This document shows, one piece after another, positions 16,830 to 25,316 of a stretch of 64,000 nt of DNA. The notes beneath the pieces are model-generated. The model saw nothing but the letters and a program-made list of their open reading frames with translations. It did no database searches and was not told where the DNA came from. The position numbers and the translations under genes are program-made. Source of the stretch: Leucobacter rhizosphaerae (GTDB lineage: Bacteria; Actinomycetota; Actinomycetes; Actinomycetales; Microbacteriaceae). The DNA lies in NCBI RefSeq assembly GCF_022919175.1, contig NZ_CP095043.1:1984001-2048000 (forward strand). Direction: 5' to 3'. Each line of letters starts with the position of its first letter. Positions within the stretch are counted from its first letter, which is position 1.

Positions 16830-17976
16830 TCGGTGAGCGCACCGCGCGCGTGCGCGCGCCTCGGTCTTGCAGCACCCGCAGCATCTGCAGGGCGGTCGCC
16901 CCGCCGATGCAGGCGACGGCGAGCACCCCGACTGCCGCCGGGCCGGCGAGCGCGAGCCCGGCCCCGCCGACCACGGCGCCGAGAAAACTGCCGAGGTTGA
17001 TCGTTCCGGGCGCGAGTGAGGCCGCGAGTCGCGACTCCCCGCCCGCCGTGCGGACGTACAGGACCTGGGCGCCCGGGGTCAGCAAGCCCAGACTCAACCC
17101 GATCGCGCACACGCCGAACCCGATCGTCGCGCCCGACGCCGCCGGGATCAGGACCGCCGCGGCCCCGACGATGCCGATCGCGCCGCTCAGCAGCACCGTC
17201 GCCTCCGCGGAGCGATCAGCGCTCCAGCCGCCCCCGACATTGCCGAGATTCATCCCGATCCCGAACAGCAGCATGAGCACCGAGATCGGCACGGGCCCGT
17301 CGATGCCCTGGGCGCGATCCGCCAGGGGCGCCACGAAGGTCGTCACCGCGAAGCAGCCGCTCGCGATGACGGTCACGACGGCCGCGAGCACCCAGATCCG
17401 ACGACCCCCGGGCCCACCCCGACCGGCCGACGGCGAGCCGGACCGCGGATGCGCCTCGGGCGGCCTGAGACACCAGAGCGCCCCGACGGGGGCCGCGAAG
17501 AGCACGGCGCATGCAACCAGCACGGTGCGCCAATTCCCCCCGGAACCCAGCGCCGTGAGCACCGGCACGCCGAGCAGATTCGCGATCGAGAGCCCGCCGA
17601 CGACGATGGCCGCACCACGGCCCTGGTGCGTGGTCCCGAGCAGTCGCCCCACCAGCGACGACGCGATCCCGACGTACGATGCGTGCGTCAGTGCGGCCGC
17701 GAATCGCAGGAGAATCGCCACCGTCAGATTCGGGCTCATCGCGGTGAGCGCGGTCCCGACCAGCATCGCCGCCCCGCAGACGAGCAGAATCCGCCGCTCC
17801 GAGAGGCGTCGCAGGAGGAGCGGGGTTACCACCATCCCGACCACCACACCGAGCGCGTAGCCCCAAACCAGCCCTCCGGTGAGTGCGAGCGCCGCGTCCG
17901 GTGCCGTCGCGACCAGCTCGGGCTCGAGGTCCGCGGCGATCTGCGGCAGCAGTCCCATCACCACGAATTCGCTCAC
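16822..17976 (-). CDS. MFS transporter (DHA1-like), N-terminus unclear
   Basis: About 384 aa from the GTG at 17976, with about 11-12 hydrophobic segments and MFS loop motif RRLSERRILL. A full-length paralogue lies at 56021 (shared VSEF.VMGLLPQI, YALGVVVG, ALTHASYIG-like and LLGVPVLTALG segments). In that paralogue about 30 residues precede VSEF and form the start of TM1. Here the upstream frame also encodes a matching stretch (IIAALVVGSFGIG) but offers no ATG, GTG or TTG; only a CTG at 18063 is available. Either a rare start is used or the gene has lost its start. It converges with the TetR gene (8-nt overlap). Exports or imports a small solute. Confidence 0.78.
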   Translation of the reverse strand: MSEFVVMGLLPQIAADLEPELVATAPDAALALTGGLVWGYALGVVVGMVVTPLLLRRLSERRILLVCGAAMLVGTALTAMSPNLTVAILLRFAAALTHASYVGIASSLVGRLLGTTHQGRGAAIVVGGLSIANLLGVPVLTALGSGGNWRTVLVACAVLFAAPVGALWCLRPPEAHPRSGSPSAGRGGPGGRRIWVLAAVVTVIASGCFAVTTFVAPLADRAQGIDGPVPISVLMLLFGIGMNLGNVGGGWSADRSAEATVLLSGAIGIVGAAAVLIPAASGATIGFGVCAIGLSLGLLTPGAQVLYVRTAGGESRLAASLAPGTINLGSFLGAVVGGAGLALAGPAAVGVLAVACIGGATALQMLRVLQDRGARTRAVRSPIR

Positions 17977-18067
17977 GCCGATCCCGAAGGATCCGACGAC
18001 GAGTGCGGCGATGATCAGGACCTGCCGCCCTCGGCCCCAGACGGGATCGTGCTGCCCGGTCAGGGCG

Positions 18068-19027
18068 TCACGTCGTTTCTCCGTCGCCCCAGTCCCACAC
18101 GTTGTTCTCCGGCAGACCGACGTCCCACTGCTGGGCCTCCGTCGGCAGGCGGGACTGGAGCAGCGCAGCGAGCAACTCCTCGTCGATCGGAGTGGTCAGC
18201 GCCGCCGTCGCGGCCGTGAGGTGCTCGATGTTCGTGGAACCGATCACGGTGGTGTCGCACTGCACCCGCTGCAGAGCGTACTGATTCGCGACGAAGGCGA
18301 TGTCCACACCGTGCTCCGCGGCCGTCCGCGCCATCGCCTGCGCCGCGCGGAGCGAGGCGTCGGAGGCGATGTTGTGCCCGTCCATGCGCAGCACCCCGGG
18401 GGTCAGGATCCCGAGCGAGACCGCCGCCGCGTTCATCAGTCCCGTGCCGCGCTCCCGCGCGATGGGCGCGAGCTCCTCCGACAGCGAGTTGTCGAGCAGC
18501 GTGCCGTGGGAGTAGTTCAGCACGACGTCGACGTCGGTCTCCAGCAGCACCCGCCGGGTCGTCGGGAGGGCGTAGCCGGTCATGCCGATGAACCGGCACT
18601 TCCCCTCGTCGCGCAGTCGCACGAGCTCGGCGTAGGCGTCCTCGAGCACCGGGCCGAGCGGCACGAAGTCGATGTCGTGCAGCTGGAAGAGGTCGACGTG
18701 ATCCCGCCCGAGCCGAGCCAGGCTCGCCTCGAGGCTGGCCCGGATCCCATCGGGCGAGAAATCGAACTCGTCCCAGCCCAGGCGCCCGCCCTTGGTCGCG
18801 ATCAGCACATCGTCCGGCAGGTCGCCGATGATGCGCCCGAGGCGGTCCTCGGCGTCGCCGTAGTACGACGACGTGTCGATGAGGTTCATGCCGAGGTCGA
18901 CTGCGGCAAAGGCCGCGGCGCGCGCCTGCTCGAAGGGCACCGGCCCGAACAGCTGCCCGAGGGGGGCCGTGCCGAACGAGAGCGCCGAGACCTCGACGCC
19001 GGTCGTTCCCAGTGGGCGATATTCCAT
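18068..19027 (-). CDS. Aldo/keto reductase (aldose 1-dehydrogenase-like)
   Basis: 319 aa TIM-barrel AKR. The catalytic tetrad is visible: Asp and Tyr in DTSSYYG (about 51-57), Lys in ATKGG (about 78) and His in QLHDID. The N-terminus MEYRPLGTTGVEVSALSFGTAPLG and following LFGPV resemble the D-threo-aldose/L-fucose 1-dehydrogenase group, which oxidises free sugars to lactones. CGAAGGAG precedes the ATG. It follows the ABC importer genes (24 bp), so it may act on the imported sugar. An NADP-dependent reductase role is the alternative. Confidence 0.85.
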   Translation of the reverse strand: MEYRPLGTTGVEVSALSFGTAPLGQLFGPVPFEQARAAAFAAVDLGMNLIDTSSYYGDAEDRLGRIIGDLPDDVLIATKGGRLGWDEFDFSPDGIRASLEASLARLGRDHVDLFQLHDIDFVPLGPVLEDAYAELVRLRDEGKCRFIGMTGYALPTTRRVLLETDVDVVLNYSHGTLLDNSLSEELAPIARERGTGLMNAAAVSLGILTPGVLRMDGHNIASDASLRAAQAMARTAAEHGVDIAFVANQYALQRVQCDTTVIGSTNIEHLTAATAALTTPIDEELLAALLQSRLPTEAQQWDVGLPENNVWDWGDGETT

Positions 19028-19050
19028 CTCGACTCCTTCGTCGGTGCGGA

Positions 19051-20580
19051 TCAGACCATGTCGGCGACGAGATCCACCTCGGTGGGCGGCGTCTCGGACG
19101 CGACGTCGTATTCCGACCGGATCCTGCCGTCCTTCATGACGAGGATCCGATCGCTCATGGTGATGAGTTCGGGGAGATCGTCGCTGATCAGGATCACGGA
19201 GATGCCTTGCGCGGTGATCTCGTCGAGGATCGCGTAGATCTCACCCTTCGCGCCGACGTCGACACCGTTGGTCGGGTTGTCGAGCACGAGGATCTTGGAC
19301 TCGAGCGTGAGCCAGCGGGCGAGGATGACCTTCTGCTGGTTGCCGCCGCTCAGATTGCGGATCAGGGTGCCCGGTCCGGGCGTCTTGATGCTCAGCTGCT
19401 CGATCGCCGCGACCGTCTCCCGCCGCTCGCGCTTGCCGTCGATGACGGGCGACGACGCGATCGCCGCGCCCACGTAGGGCAGGGACAGGTTCTGCGCGAC
19501 CGTCATGCCGAGCACGAGACCCTCGCGGTGCCGCTCCGTGGGCACGTACCCCACCGACTCGCGGATCCCGAATCGCGGCCCCGTGTGCCGCGGTGCCGCA
19601 CCGCGCACCTTGATGGTGCCGCGGCACCCCTCCCCGAGTTCGAAGACCGCCCGCCCCAGATGGGACTTGCCGGACCCGACCACCCCGGCGATGCCGACGA
19701 TCTCCCCCGGCGCAACCCGGAGGTCGACGTCGCTGAAGCTGTCGCTCGAGAAGCCCTCGAGCTCGAGGACCGGCTCCACCGTCGCGCGGAGTTCGTCCGT
19801 GACGGTGCGCTTGCGGCTGTGCATGGCGATGCTCCGCCCGACCATCATCGAGTGGATCTCGCTCTCGCTGAGCTCCCGCGGCCGGTCGTTCTCCGCAACC
19901 TTCTCGCCGTCCTTGAGCACGACCAGGCGGTCGCAGAGCGCGACGATCTCCTCCAGACGGTGGGACACGAAGACCTGCGCCGCCTGATCCTTGATGCGGT
20001 TCACGAAGTCGAAGAAGAAGTCGATCTGCCCGCGCGTGAGCGCGCTCGTGGGCTCGTCGAGGAGGATCACCGGGTGGGTGATGCCGAGGAGCCGGGCCTG
20101 CGCCAGACACCTCACGATCTCCACGACCTGCCGCTCGGCGAAGCTCAGCCTGCTGAGCTGCGCGCTCGGTTCGAGGGTGACCCCGAGGTCGTCGAAGATC
20201 TCCTGCGTGCGACGCTCCATCGCGCGTTTGCTCAGCACGCCGAAGCGGGTGAACTCGGTCTCCTGCGCCAGATAGATGTTCTCCGCCACCGTCACGTTCG
20301 GCACGAGCGCCTGGTGCTGGTAGACCCGGAACACCCCGTGGCGCGTGGCCTGGTGGTACGTGGAGAACTTCACGGCTTCGCCGTTGAGCTCGAGGGTGCC
20401 CTCGTCCGCAGCGAGGGTGCCGCTCAGCATCGAGAGCAGGGTCGACTTGCCCGCCCCGTTCTCACCGACGAGCCCGAGCACCTCGCCGACCCGGACCTCG
20501 AGATCGACCGCCTTGTTCGCGTGCACCGGTCCGAATCGCTTGTCGAGCCCGCGCGCCACCAGAATGGGTGTCTCGTTCAT
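19051..20580 (-). CDS. Sugar ABC transporter ATP-binding protein, double ABC domain
   Basis: 509 aa with two tandem ABC modules as in RbsA/XylG/MglA. Module one has GENGAGKST (about 39-47), signature-like RLSFAERQ and Walker B VILLDEPTSAL; module two has the degenerate GVVGSGKS, signature LSGGNQQK and LVLDNPTNGVDVG. It should drive import of a monosaccharide or polyol with the permease and binding lipoprotein just upstream. Gap to the permease start is 24 bp. Confidence 0.92.
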   Translation of the reverse strand: MNETPILVARGLDKRFGPVHANKAVDLEVRVGEVLGLVGENGAGKSTLLSMLSGTLAADEGTLELNGEAVKFSTYHQATRHGVFRVYQHQALVPNVTVAENIYLAQETEFTRFGVLSKRAMERRTQEIFDDLGVTLEPSAQLSRLSFAERQVVEIVRCLAQARLLGITHPVILLDEPTSALTRGQIDFFFDFVNRIKDQAAQVFVSHRLEEIVALCDRLVVLKDGEKVAENDRPRELSESEIHSMMVGRSIAMHSRKRTVTDELRATVEPVLELEGFSSDSFSDVDLRVAPGEIVGIAGVVGSGKSHLGRAVFELGEGCRGTIKVRGAAPRHTGPRFGIRESVGYVPTERHREGLVLGMTVAQNLSLPYVGAAIASSPVIDGKRERRETVAAIEQLSIKTPGPGTLIRNLSGGNQQKVILARWLTLESKILVLDNPTNGVDVGAKGEIYAILDEITAQGISVILISDDLPELITMSDRILVMKDGRIRSEYDVASETPPTEVDLVADMV

Positions 20581-20604
20581 GACTGCCTCTCCGCCTCTCG
20601 GGAG

Positions 20605-21582
20605 CTACTTGATCACGGTGAGCTTGGCCCGGTCGAGCGTCAGCGCGACCGCGGCGACGACGACGAGACCCTGGATGATCGCCTGCATGTACGGCTGCAC
20701 CCCCATGGAGTTCAGGCCGACGCTGAGGATCGTGATGACGAGCACACCGAGGACGGTGCGCTGCACGCCGCCCACACCACCGGTGATCGCGGTGCCGCCC
20801 ATCACGACGGCGGCGATGGCGTCCAGCGTCAGGCGATCGCCCATGCCCGGCGTCGCGGCGCCGATGCGGGAGGTCAGCAGGATGCCCGCGATCGCCGCGC
20901 ACAATCCGGCGATCGTCAGTGCCCAGAGCTTCACGCGACGGTTCGGGATACCCGCGAGGGAGCTCACGGCCTCCGCACCACCGATCGCGAAGGCGTAACG
21001 GCCGAACCGGGTCTTCATGCCGATGAAGGAGAAGATCAACCAGACCACCAGCGCCCAGATCACGAGCGTCGGGATCCCGAGCAGCAGCTGCGACTGGGAG
21101 ATCCAGCGCAGACCGCCATCGGAGACCTGCACGGGGCGTCCGTTCACCAGCCACGTGCCGATGCCACCGACCACCATCGACATGCCGAGCGTCACGAGGA
21201 AGCTCGGGACTTTGCCGTACGCGAAGATGAGTCCGTTGATCAACCCGACGACGAGGCCCACCGCCAGCGCGGCGATGACCGCGACGAACGCGTTCGTCTC
21301 CTTGGTCACGGAGGCCGCGACGAGCCCGGCCAGGGAGACGGTGGCGCCGACCGACAGGTCGATGCTGCCCTGGATGATGACGAGGGTCATGCCGACGGCG
21401 ACGACCAGCAGCACGGACGACTCACGAAGGATCGTCACGAAGGTGCTGGCCTGCAGGAAGTTGGGGCTCAGGATGGAGAAGAGCACGAGCAGGAAGACGA
21501 TGGCGACCAGCGGGAGCCCGACCGATTTGATCGTTTCCTTCCGCTCCGCTCGTCCGATGTTGATGGATTGAGTGAGTGTCAT
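20605..21582 (-). CDS. Sugar ABC transporter permease (RbsC family)
   Basis: 325 aa membrane protein with about nine or ten hydrophobic segments and the RbsC signature region (VGMTLVIIQGSIDLSVGATVS near residue 60; VVMGGTAITGGVG near 235). It should form the homodimeric channel of the importer encoded by 19051-22942. ATG 21582; the 112-bp gap to the binding-protein gene contains a strong hairpin. Confidence 0.92.
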   Translation of the reverse strand: MTLTQSINIGRAERKETIKSVGLPLVAIVFLLVLFSILSPNFLQASTFVTILRESSVLLVVAVGMTLVIIQGSIDLSVGATVSLAGLVAASVTKETNAFVAVIAALAVGLVVGLINGLIFAYGKVPSFLVTLGMSMVVGGIGTWLVNGRPVQVSDGGLRWISQSQLLLGIPTLVIWALVVWLIFSFIGMKTRFGRYAFAIGGAEAVSSLAGIPNRRVKLWALTIAGLCAAIAGILLTSRIGAATPGMGDRLTLDAIAAVVMGGTAITGGVGGVQRTVLGVLVITILSVGLNSMGVQPYMQAIIQGLVVVAAVALTLDRAKLTVIK

Positions 21583-21626
21583 GGGAGTGCGGTCCCTTCA
21601 GCTGGGCTGGTGCGCGATATGGAGTG

Positions 21627-21672
21627 GCTGTGGTGGCCGACCGATCTCGAGGGATCGATGGGCCACCACAGC
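21627..21672 (-). promoter_or_regulatory. Nested hairpin between binding-protein and permease genes
   Basis: Perfect 12-bp stem GCTGTGGTGGCC (21627-21638) with GGCCACCACAGC (21661-21672), enclosing an inner CGATC/GATCG stem. There is no U-run. Its place right after the binding-protein stop suggests protection of that part of the mRNA or partial termination. Confidence 0.6.
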
Positions 21673-21694
21673 GGGAGTGTTCGTCCGCTCGGGA

Positions 21695-22942
21695 CTAGTC
21701 GCGGCGGAGGAGCTTCCAGTGCTCATCCCACTCGGCGTTGGTCGCGTCGAGCTCGGGGAGCGCTGCGGAGTACTCCTCAGGCAGCTCGTATCCCGCGGGC
21801 TGCGGCTCCCAGGACCACATCTCCTCCATGTTGAGGACCTCGACCTTGTTCTGCGGATCCCAGTCGTCGGGGTAGGCCACGCGGCTCATCTTCACCCAGT
21901 CGTACGGGTCGTTGTCGCCGACGTAGGTGTCCAGGTACTCGTCGACGTTGTCGGCCGTGACGAAGATGCCGCCCGACCAGAGCTGGCGGTTCAGCGGAGC
22001 CGGGGTCTCACCGCTCATGCAGGCGTCCAGCGCCTGGACGAACGAGAAGCCTGCGGACCACTGGGGCAGCGAGGAGTACGCGCCATAGATGTCGCCCGCC
22101 TGGATCAGCTCCATCGTGCCCTCGTTGCCGTCCATGCCGGTGATCGGGACGTCCTCGATGCCCGCCTCGGTGAGCGCGTTCAGTGCGCCGATGGCGACGT
22201 CGTCGTTCTGCCCGAAGACCCCGTCGATGTCCTTGCCGCTGCGCGAGATGATGCCGGCCATCGCGTTGCGCGAGTCGTCGCGGTTCCACTCGCCGGGCTG
22301 CCGGTCCACGAGGGTGATGTCCGGGTACTCCTTCAGCGCGTCATCGACGGCGAGCGTGCGCTGCGTGTCGGGAGTGGATCCGGGGTGGCCCGTGAGGTGC
22401 ACGAAGTTGCCCTCGCCGCCCATCTCGTCGAACAGCGAGACGACGGTATCGTACGCCGCCTGGTACGAGTGGTTGGAGTGGTAGGTCACGTACTGGTCGC
22501 CGAAGTCGAAGGGCGACTCCCACGGCACGGACTCCCAGGTGTTCGCGAAGCACACGTCGTTCTCGTTCGCGATGCGCGCCATCTCGCCGACGCTCGACGG
22601 GTCGGGTGCGGTGACGAAGATGATCTTCACCCCGGCGTCGACCTGCTGCTGGAACTGAGAGATCTGCGTCGCCGGGTCGCCCTCGTTCGTCATCGCGACG
22701 TACTCGCCGTTGAACGCCTCGACCGCGCGCTGCGCGCCCTGATCCCAGCTGGAGTAGTAGTCGTTGTTGAGGCTGGTGAAGAGCGAGGCGACGGTCTGTC
22801 CCTTGAGGTCGACGGACTCCGGTAGATCCGATGCCGCTCCGCCGCCGTCCGATGACGCCGTTCCACTGCACGCGGTCAAGACGAGCGCGCCCGCGGCCAG
22901 GAGGCCCGCGGTCGCCGTCAGGCGAGAATAGTTGTTACGCAT
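21695..22942 (-). CDS. Sugar ABC transporter substrate-binding lipoprotein
   Basis: 415 aa. Lipoprotein signal peptide with lipobox LVLTAC (Cys near residue 24), Ser/Gly linker, then a type I periplasmic-binding fold (VASLFTSLNNDYYSSWDQGA; VFGQNDDVAIGALNALTEAG; ITGMDGNEG). It should capture a sugar or polyol outside the cell. Start at 22942 has AAGGAAG 8 nt upstream; the ATG-like start at 22990 would spoil the signal peptide. A tandem TACTGAACAGGC repeat lies upstream and may regulate the operon. Confidence 0.9.
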   Translation of the reverse strand: MRNNYSRLTATAGLLAAGALVLTACSGTASSDGGGAASDLPESVDLKGQTVASLFTSLNNDYYSSWDQGAQRAVEAFNGEYVAMTNEGDPATQISQFQQQVDAGVKIIFVTAPDPSSVGEMARIANENDVCFANTWESVPWESPFDFGDQYVTYHSNHSYQAAYDTVVSLFDEMGGEGNFVHLTGHPGSTPDTQRTLAVDDALKEYPDITLVDRQPGEWNRDDSRNAMAGIISRSGKDIDGVFGQNDDVAIGALNALTEAGIEDVPITGMDGNEGTMELIQAGDIYGAYSSLPQWSAGFSFVQALDACMSGETPAPLNRQLWSGGIFVTADNVDEYLDTYVGDNDPYDWVKMSRVAYPDDWDPQNKVEVLNMEEMWSWEPQPAGYELPEEYSAALPELDATNAEWDEHWKLLRRD

Positions 22943-22970
22943 GTATCCACTTCCTTGTGTAGGTAACGAG

Positions 22971-23002
22971 GCCTGTTCAGTATCGCGCAAGCCTGTTCAG
23001 TA
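22971..23002 (-). promoter_or_regulatory. Direct repeat TACTGAACAGGC x2 upstream of the importer
   Basis: The 12-mer occurs twice on the minus strand, at 22982-22971 and 23002-22991, exactly 20 bp apart (about two helical turns), 29-60 bp before the binding-protein start. This is the layout of an activator or repressor site. Flanking DNA up to 23089 is AT-rich for this genome and looks like promoter. Confidence 0.5.
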
Positions 23003-23089
23003 ATAATACACACTTCGGGTATTTGACGAGAGTTCTTTCGTAACAGCTCGGTAAACTTTGCGAAATGTGTGCCTGGAATTAACGAGTGT

Positions 23090-23980
23090 CTAGTGCCTTG
23101 CGACGCCACCCAGCCCGGCTGAGATCTCCCGTCGCGACGCGGCTGCCGAGCGCTCCAGCGCGTCGTCGAGCGACATGCCCCGCAGTTCCTCCGAGATGAT
23201 CTCGACGCCCCAGGGCCCGCGGAACCCGAGGGCCGCCACTGCGCGCACGAACTCCGCGACGTGCGCGTCGCCCTCGCCCGGCAGCCGCCGATTGTCCACG
23301 GTGTCCGCCCAGAGGGACCCGACGGGCTCTCGGGCGCAGTCGTTGATCTCGACGACCGCCGCGAACTCGGGGGGCACGATCTCGGGAATGCGGGCGTAGG
23401 GCGTGCCCGACCGGTAGACGTGCCAGGTGTCGATCGTCAGACCGGCGGCGGGATGATCCACCTCTTCCATCAGGCGCACCCCGTCCTCCAGCGTCGCGAC
23501 GTTGATCGAGAACGGCATGGGCTCGAGCGCCAGCCGCACCCCCGCATCGGCCGCGCGCTCGCTCAGCTCCCGGAGTTCGCGCACGAACACCGCTCTCGGC
23601 GGCGCCGGATCCTGCAGGCACGACATCACCTTGATGCGCTGGGCTCCCAGCACCCTCGCCGCCTCGAAGAGGTCGTCGCGTAGACGGTCGGCGCGTTCGC
23701 GCTCCTCGCCCTCGGTCCACCACCGGTCGAGAATCTCGACCTCCCGATAGCGCAGGCCCGCCTCATCGATGACCGTGCGCAGCGCGGAGAGCCCGATGGT
23801 CTCGGAAACCCGCGCGAGGTCGGCGTGGACCAGTCCGATGCCGTTCCAGCCGGCGCGGGCGAGCCCCTCGACGCGGTCCACGATGTCGAACGGGCTCACT
23901 TCGTCGCCGCGCTGCGGCGCCGCGTCGCCCGCGCTCGTCCAGCACGTCGCGAGCAGGTCGAGGTCGTTCTGAGTGTTCAT
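23090..23980 (-). CDS. Sugar phosphate isomerase/epimerase family protein (TIM barrel)
   Basis: 296 aa, AP-endonuclease-2-like TIM barrel. Metal and substrate residues typical of the family are visible: Glu in REVEILDRWW, Glu in LALEPMPF, Asp/His in IDTWHVY, and VEIIS near the end. Members include hydroxypyruvate isomerase, tagatose epimerase, inosose dehydratase and C-deglycosidases. I start at ATG 23980; a TTG at 23995 overlaps the cupin stop and adds five residues. It lies in a tight run with the cupin gene and an SDR, downstream of which the ABC importer follows after a promoter region. Confidence 0.84.
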   Translation of the reverse strand: MNTQNDLDLLATCWTSAGDAAPQRGDEVSPFDIVDRVEGLARAGWNGIGLVHADLARVSETIGLSALRTVIDEAGLRYREVEILDRWWTEGEERERADRLRDDLFEAARVLGAQRIKVMSCLQDPAPPRAVFVRELRELSERAADAGVRLALEPMPFSINVATLEDGVRLMEEVDHPAAGLTIDTWHVYRSGTPYARIPEIVPPEFAAVVEINDCAREPVGSLWADTVDNRRLPGEGDAHVAEFVRAVAALGFRGPWGVEIISEELRGMSLDDALERSAAASRREISAGLGGVARH

Positions 23981-23991
23981 GCGGTGCGCGC

Positions 23992-24417
23992 TCAATCCCA
24001 GTAGTGGGTCGACACGAAATGCGGCTCGCGCCCGTCGGTCGGATGCGCCGTGTATCCGACCTTGTCCTCGGGCATGTAGCTCACCGCGAAGGCGATCGCG
24101 CGGATGTCCGATCCCTGGTCCGCGCTGATCGAGTGGATGAGATTCGGGCGGATCCGCACGAGTTCACCCGGACCGAGCAGGTCGCTCTCCCCGTCGACGG
24201 TCATGGTGCCCTGGCCGTCGAGGATGTAGTAGAACTCGTCGGAATCGTGGGAGTGCGGTTCGAGCGATCCACCCTCGGCGAGCGTGAACTCGTCGATGAA
24301 CTCGAGATATCCACCCTGCGTGTCGTTGCGCAGCTCCTCCATCTTGTAGAAGAACAGGCTCTGGATCGTTCCCCCGTGCTCGGAGATGAGCTCGGTGTCG
24401 CGTCGTCGAATGTCCAT
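23992..24417 (-). CDS. Cupin domain protein
   Basis: 141 aa single-domain cupin. Motif 1 is HSHDSDEFYYILDGQGTM (metal His/His/Glu, about residues 56-73) and motif 2 is in the GPGELVRIRPNLIHSI segment (His near 95). Such proteins are dioxygenases, isomerases or sugar-binding accessory proteins. GGGAGGAG precedes ATG 24417. It lies between an SDR and the TIM-barrel isomerase and nearly abuts both, so it may be an enzyme of the same pathway rather than a regulator (no DNA-binding domain). Confidence 0.85.
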   Translation of the reverse strand: MDIRRRDTELISEHGGTIQSLFFYKMEELRNDTQGGYLEFIDEFTLAEGGSLEPHSHDSDEFYYILDGQGTMTVDGESDLLGPGELVRIRPNLIHSISADQGSDIRAIAFAVSYMPEDKVGYTAHPTDGREPHFVSTHYWD

Positions 24418-24437
24418 GGTGCGTCTCCTCCCGACTC

Positions 24438-25244
24438 TTAGAACAGTGCTCGAATGCTGCCGCCGTCGACGCCGAGCGTCGCGCCGGTCGTGAAGCCCGA
24501 TACTTCCGACGCGAGGAACGCGACGGCGGCGCCGACCTCCTCTGGGGTGCCCATGCGCGCCATCGGGATCCCGCGGTCCTCAATCAGCGCGTCGAGCGCC
24601 GCGGTCCCCTCCGTGCCGTAGGCGTCCTCGACCGTCTTCTGCCAGCCGTACGTCTCGTCCGACCAGAAGGGCGTGTAGATCGGCCCCGGCGCGACGCAGT
24701 TCACGCGGATCGTCGGGGCGTAGAGGCGAGCGAGCGACTTGGCCACCGAAGCGACGGCGGCCTTGGAGGCGGCGTAATCGGTGATGGAGTCCTCGGGTTG
24801 CCGCGACAGGTCCGAGGTGACCGACACGACGGATCCGCCACCGACCTCCTGCATCTCCGGCAGGAACGCCTTGCAGATCCGGACCATCGCGAAGAGGTTG
24901 AGCTCGAGGGTCCGGTGGAACTGCTCATCGCTGGTCTCGTCGAGCGTGCGCAGCGTCCCGGTGCCGACGTTGTTGATGATGACGTCGGGAGCCGATCCGA
25001 AGATCGCGACCCCGTCCGCGACCACCTGGTCGACGCCGGCCTGGGTCGAGAGGTCTGCGACGATGAACGCCGACTCGACGCCCTGCCCGGCGAGGTCCTG
25101 TCGCTGTCGCTCCAGGCCGGCGGCGTTGATGTCGACCGAGATCGGCAGTGCGCCCTCTGCGGCGAACGTGCGCACGATCGCGTCGCCGATCCCGGAGGCA
25201 CCGCCGGTGACCAGGACGCGCTTGCCGGTGAGTTTGAGATCCAT
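24438..25244 (-). CDS. SDR family oxidoreductase
   Basis: 268 aa SDR with TGGASGIG, NNVGTG at the NNAG position, catalytic Ser in TSDLSRQ and YAASK. The C-terminus TTGATLGVDGGSIRALF is normal. CGAAGGAG lies before ATG 25244. The downstream cupin starts 20 bp after its stop, and the SDR at 25317 ends 72 bp before its start. It should oxidise a hydroxyl of the pathway intermediate. Confidence 0.86.
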   Translation of the reverse strand: MDLKLTGKRVLVTGGASGIGDAIVRTFAAEGALPISVDINAAGLERQRQDLAGQGVESAFIVADLSTQAGVDQVVADGVAIFGSAPDVIINNVGTGTLRTLDETSDEQFHRTLELNLFAMVRICKAFLPEMQEVGGGSVVSVTSDLSRQPEDSITDYAASKAAVASVAKSLARLYAPTIRVNCVAPGPIYTPFWSDETYGWQKTVEDAYGTEGTAALDALIEDRGIPMARMGTPEEVGAAVAFLASEVSGFTTGATLGVDGGSIRALF

Positions 25245-25316
25245 CGTTCGTTCTCCTTCGAAACACGTGGTTGCATCTGAGGTGGGGGGCGGATCGGCGC
25301 CCGGTGCCGAGTCGGC

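Noticed and set aside
19012..21834. 940-codon open frame on the plus strand
   Set aside because: It runs opposite a textbook ABC ATPase and permease with intact motifs; composition is Arg/Asp/His/Glu-rich low complexity.
23090..24417. C-glycoside deglycosidase pair (TIM barrel plus small beta subunit)
   Set aside because: The small partner is a metal-binding cupin with HxHxxxxE, not the small beta-subunit type of those enzymes as far as I can read it.
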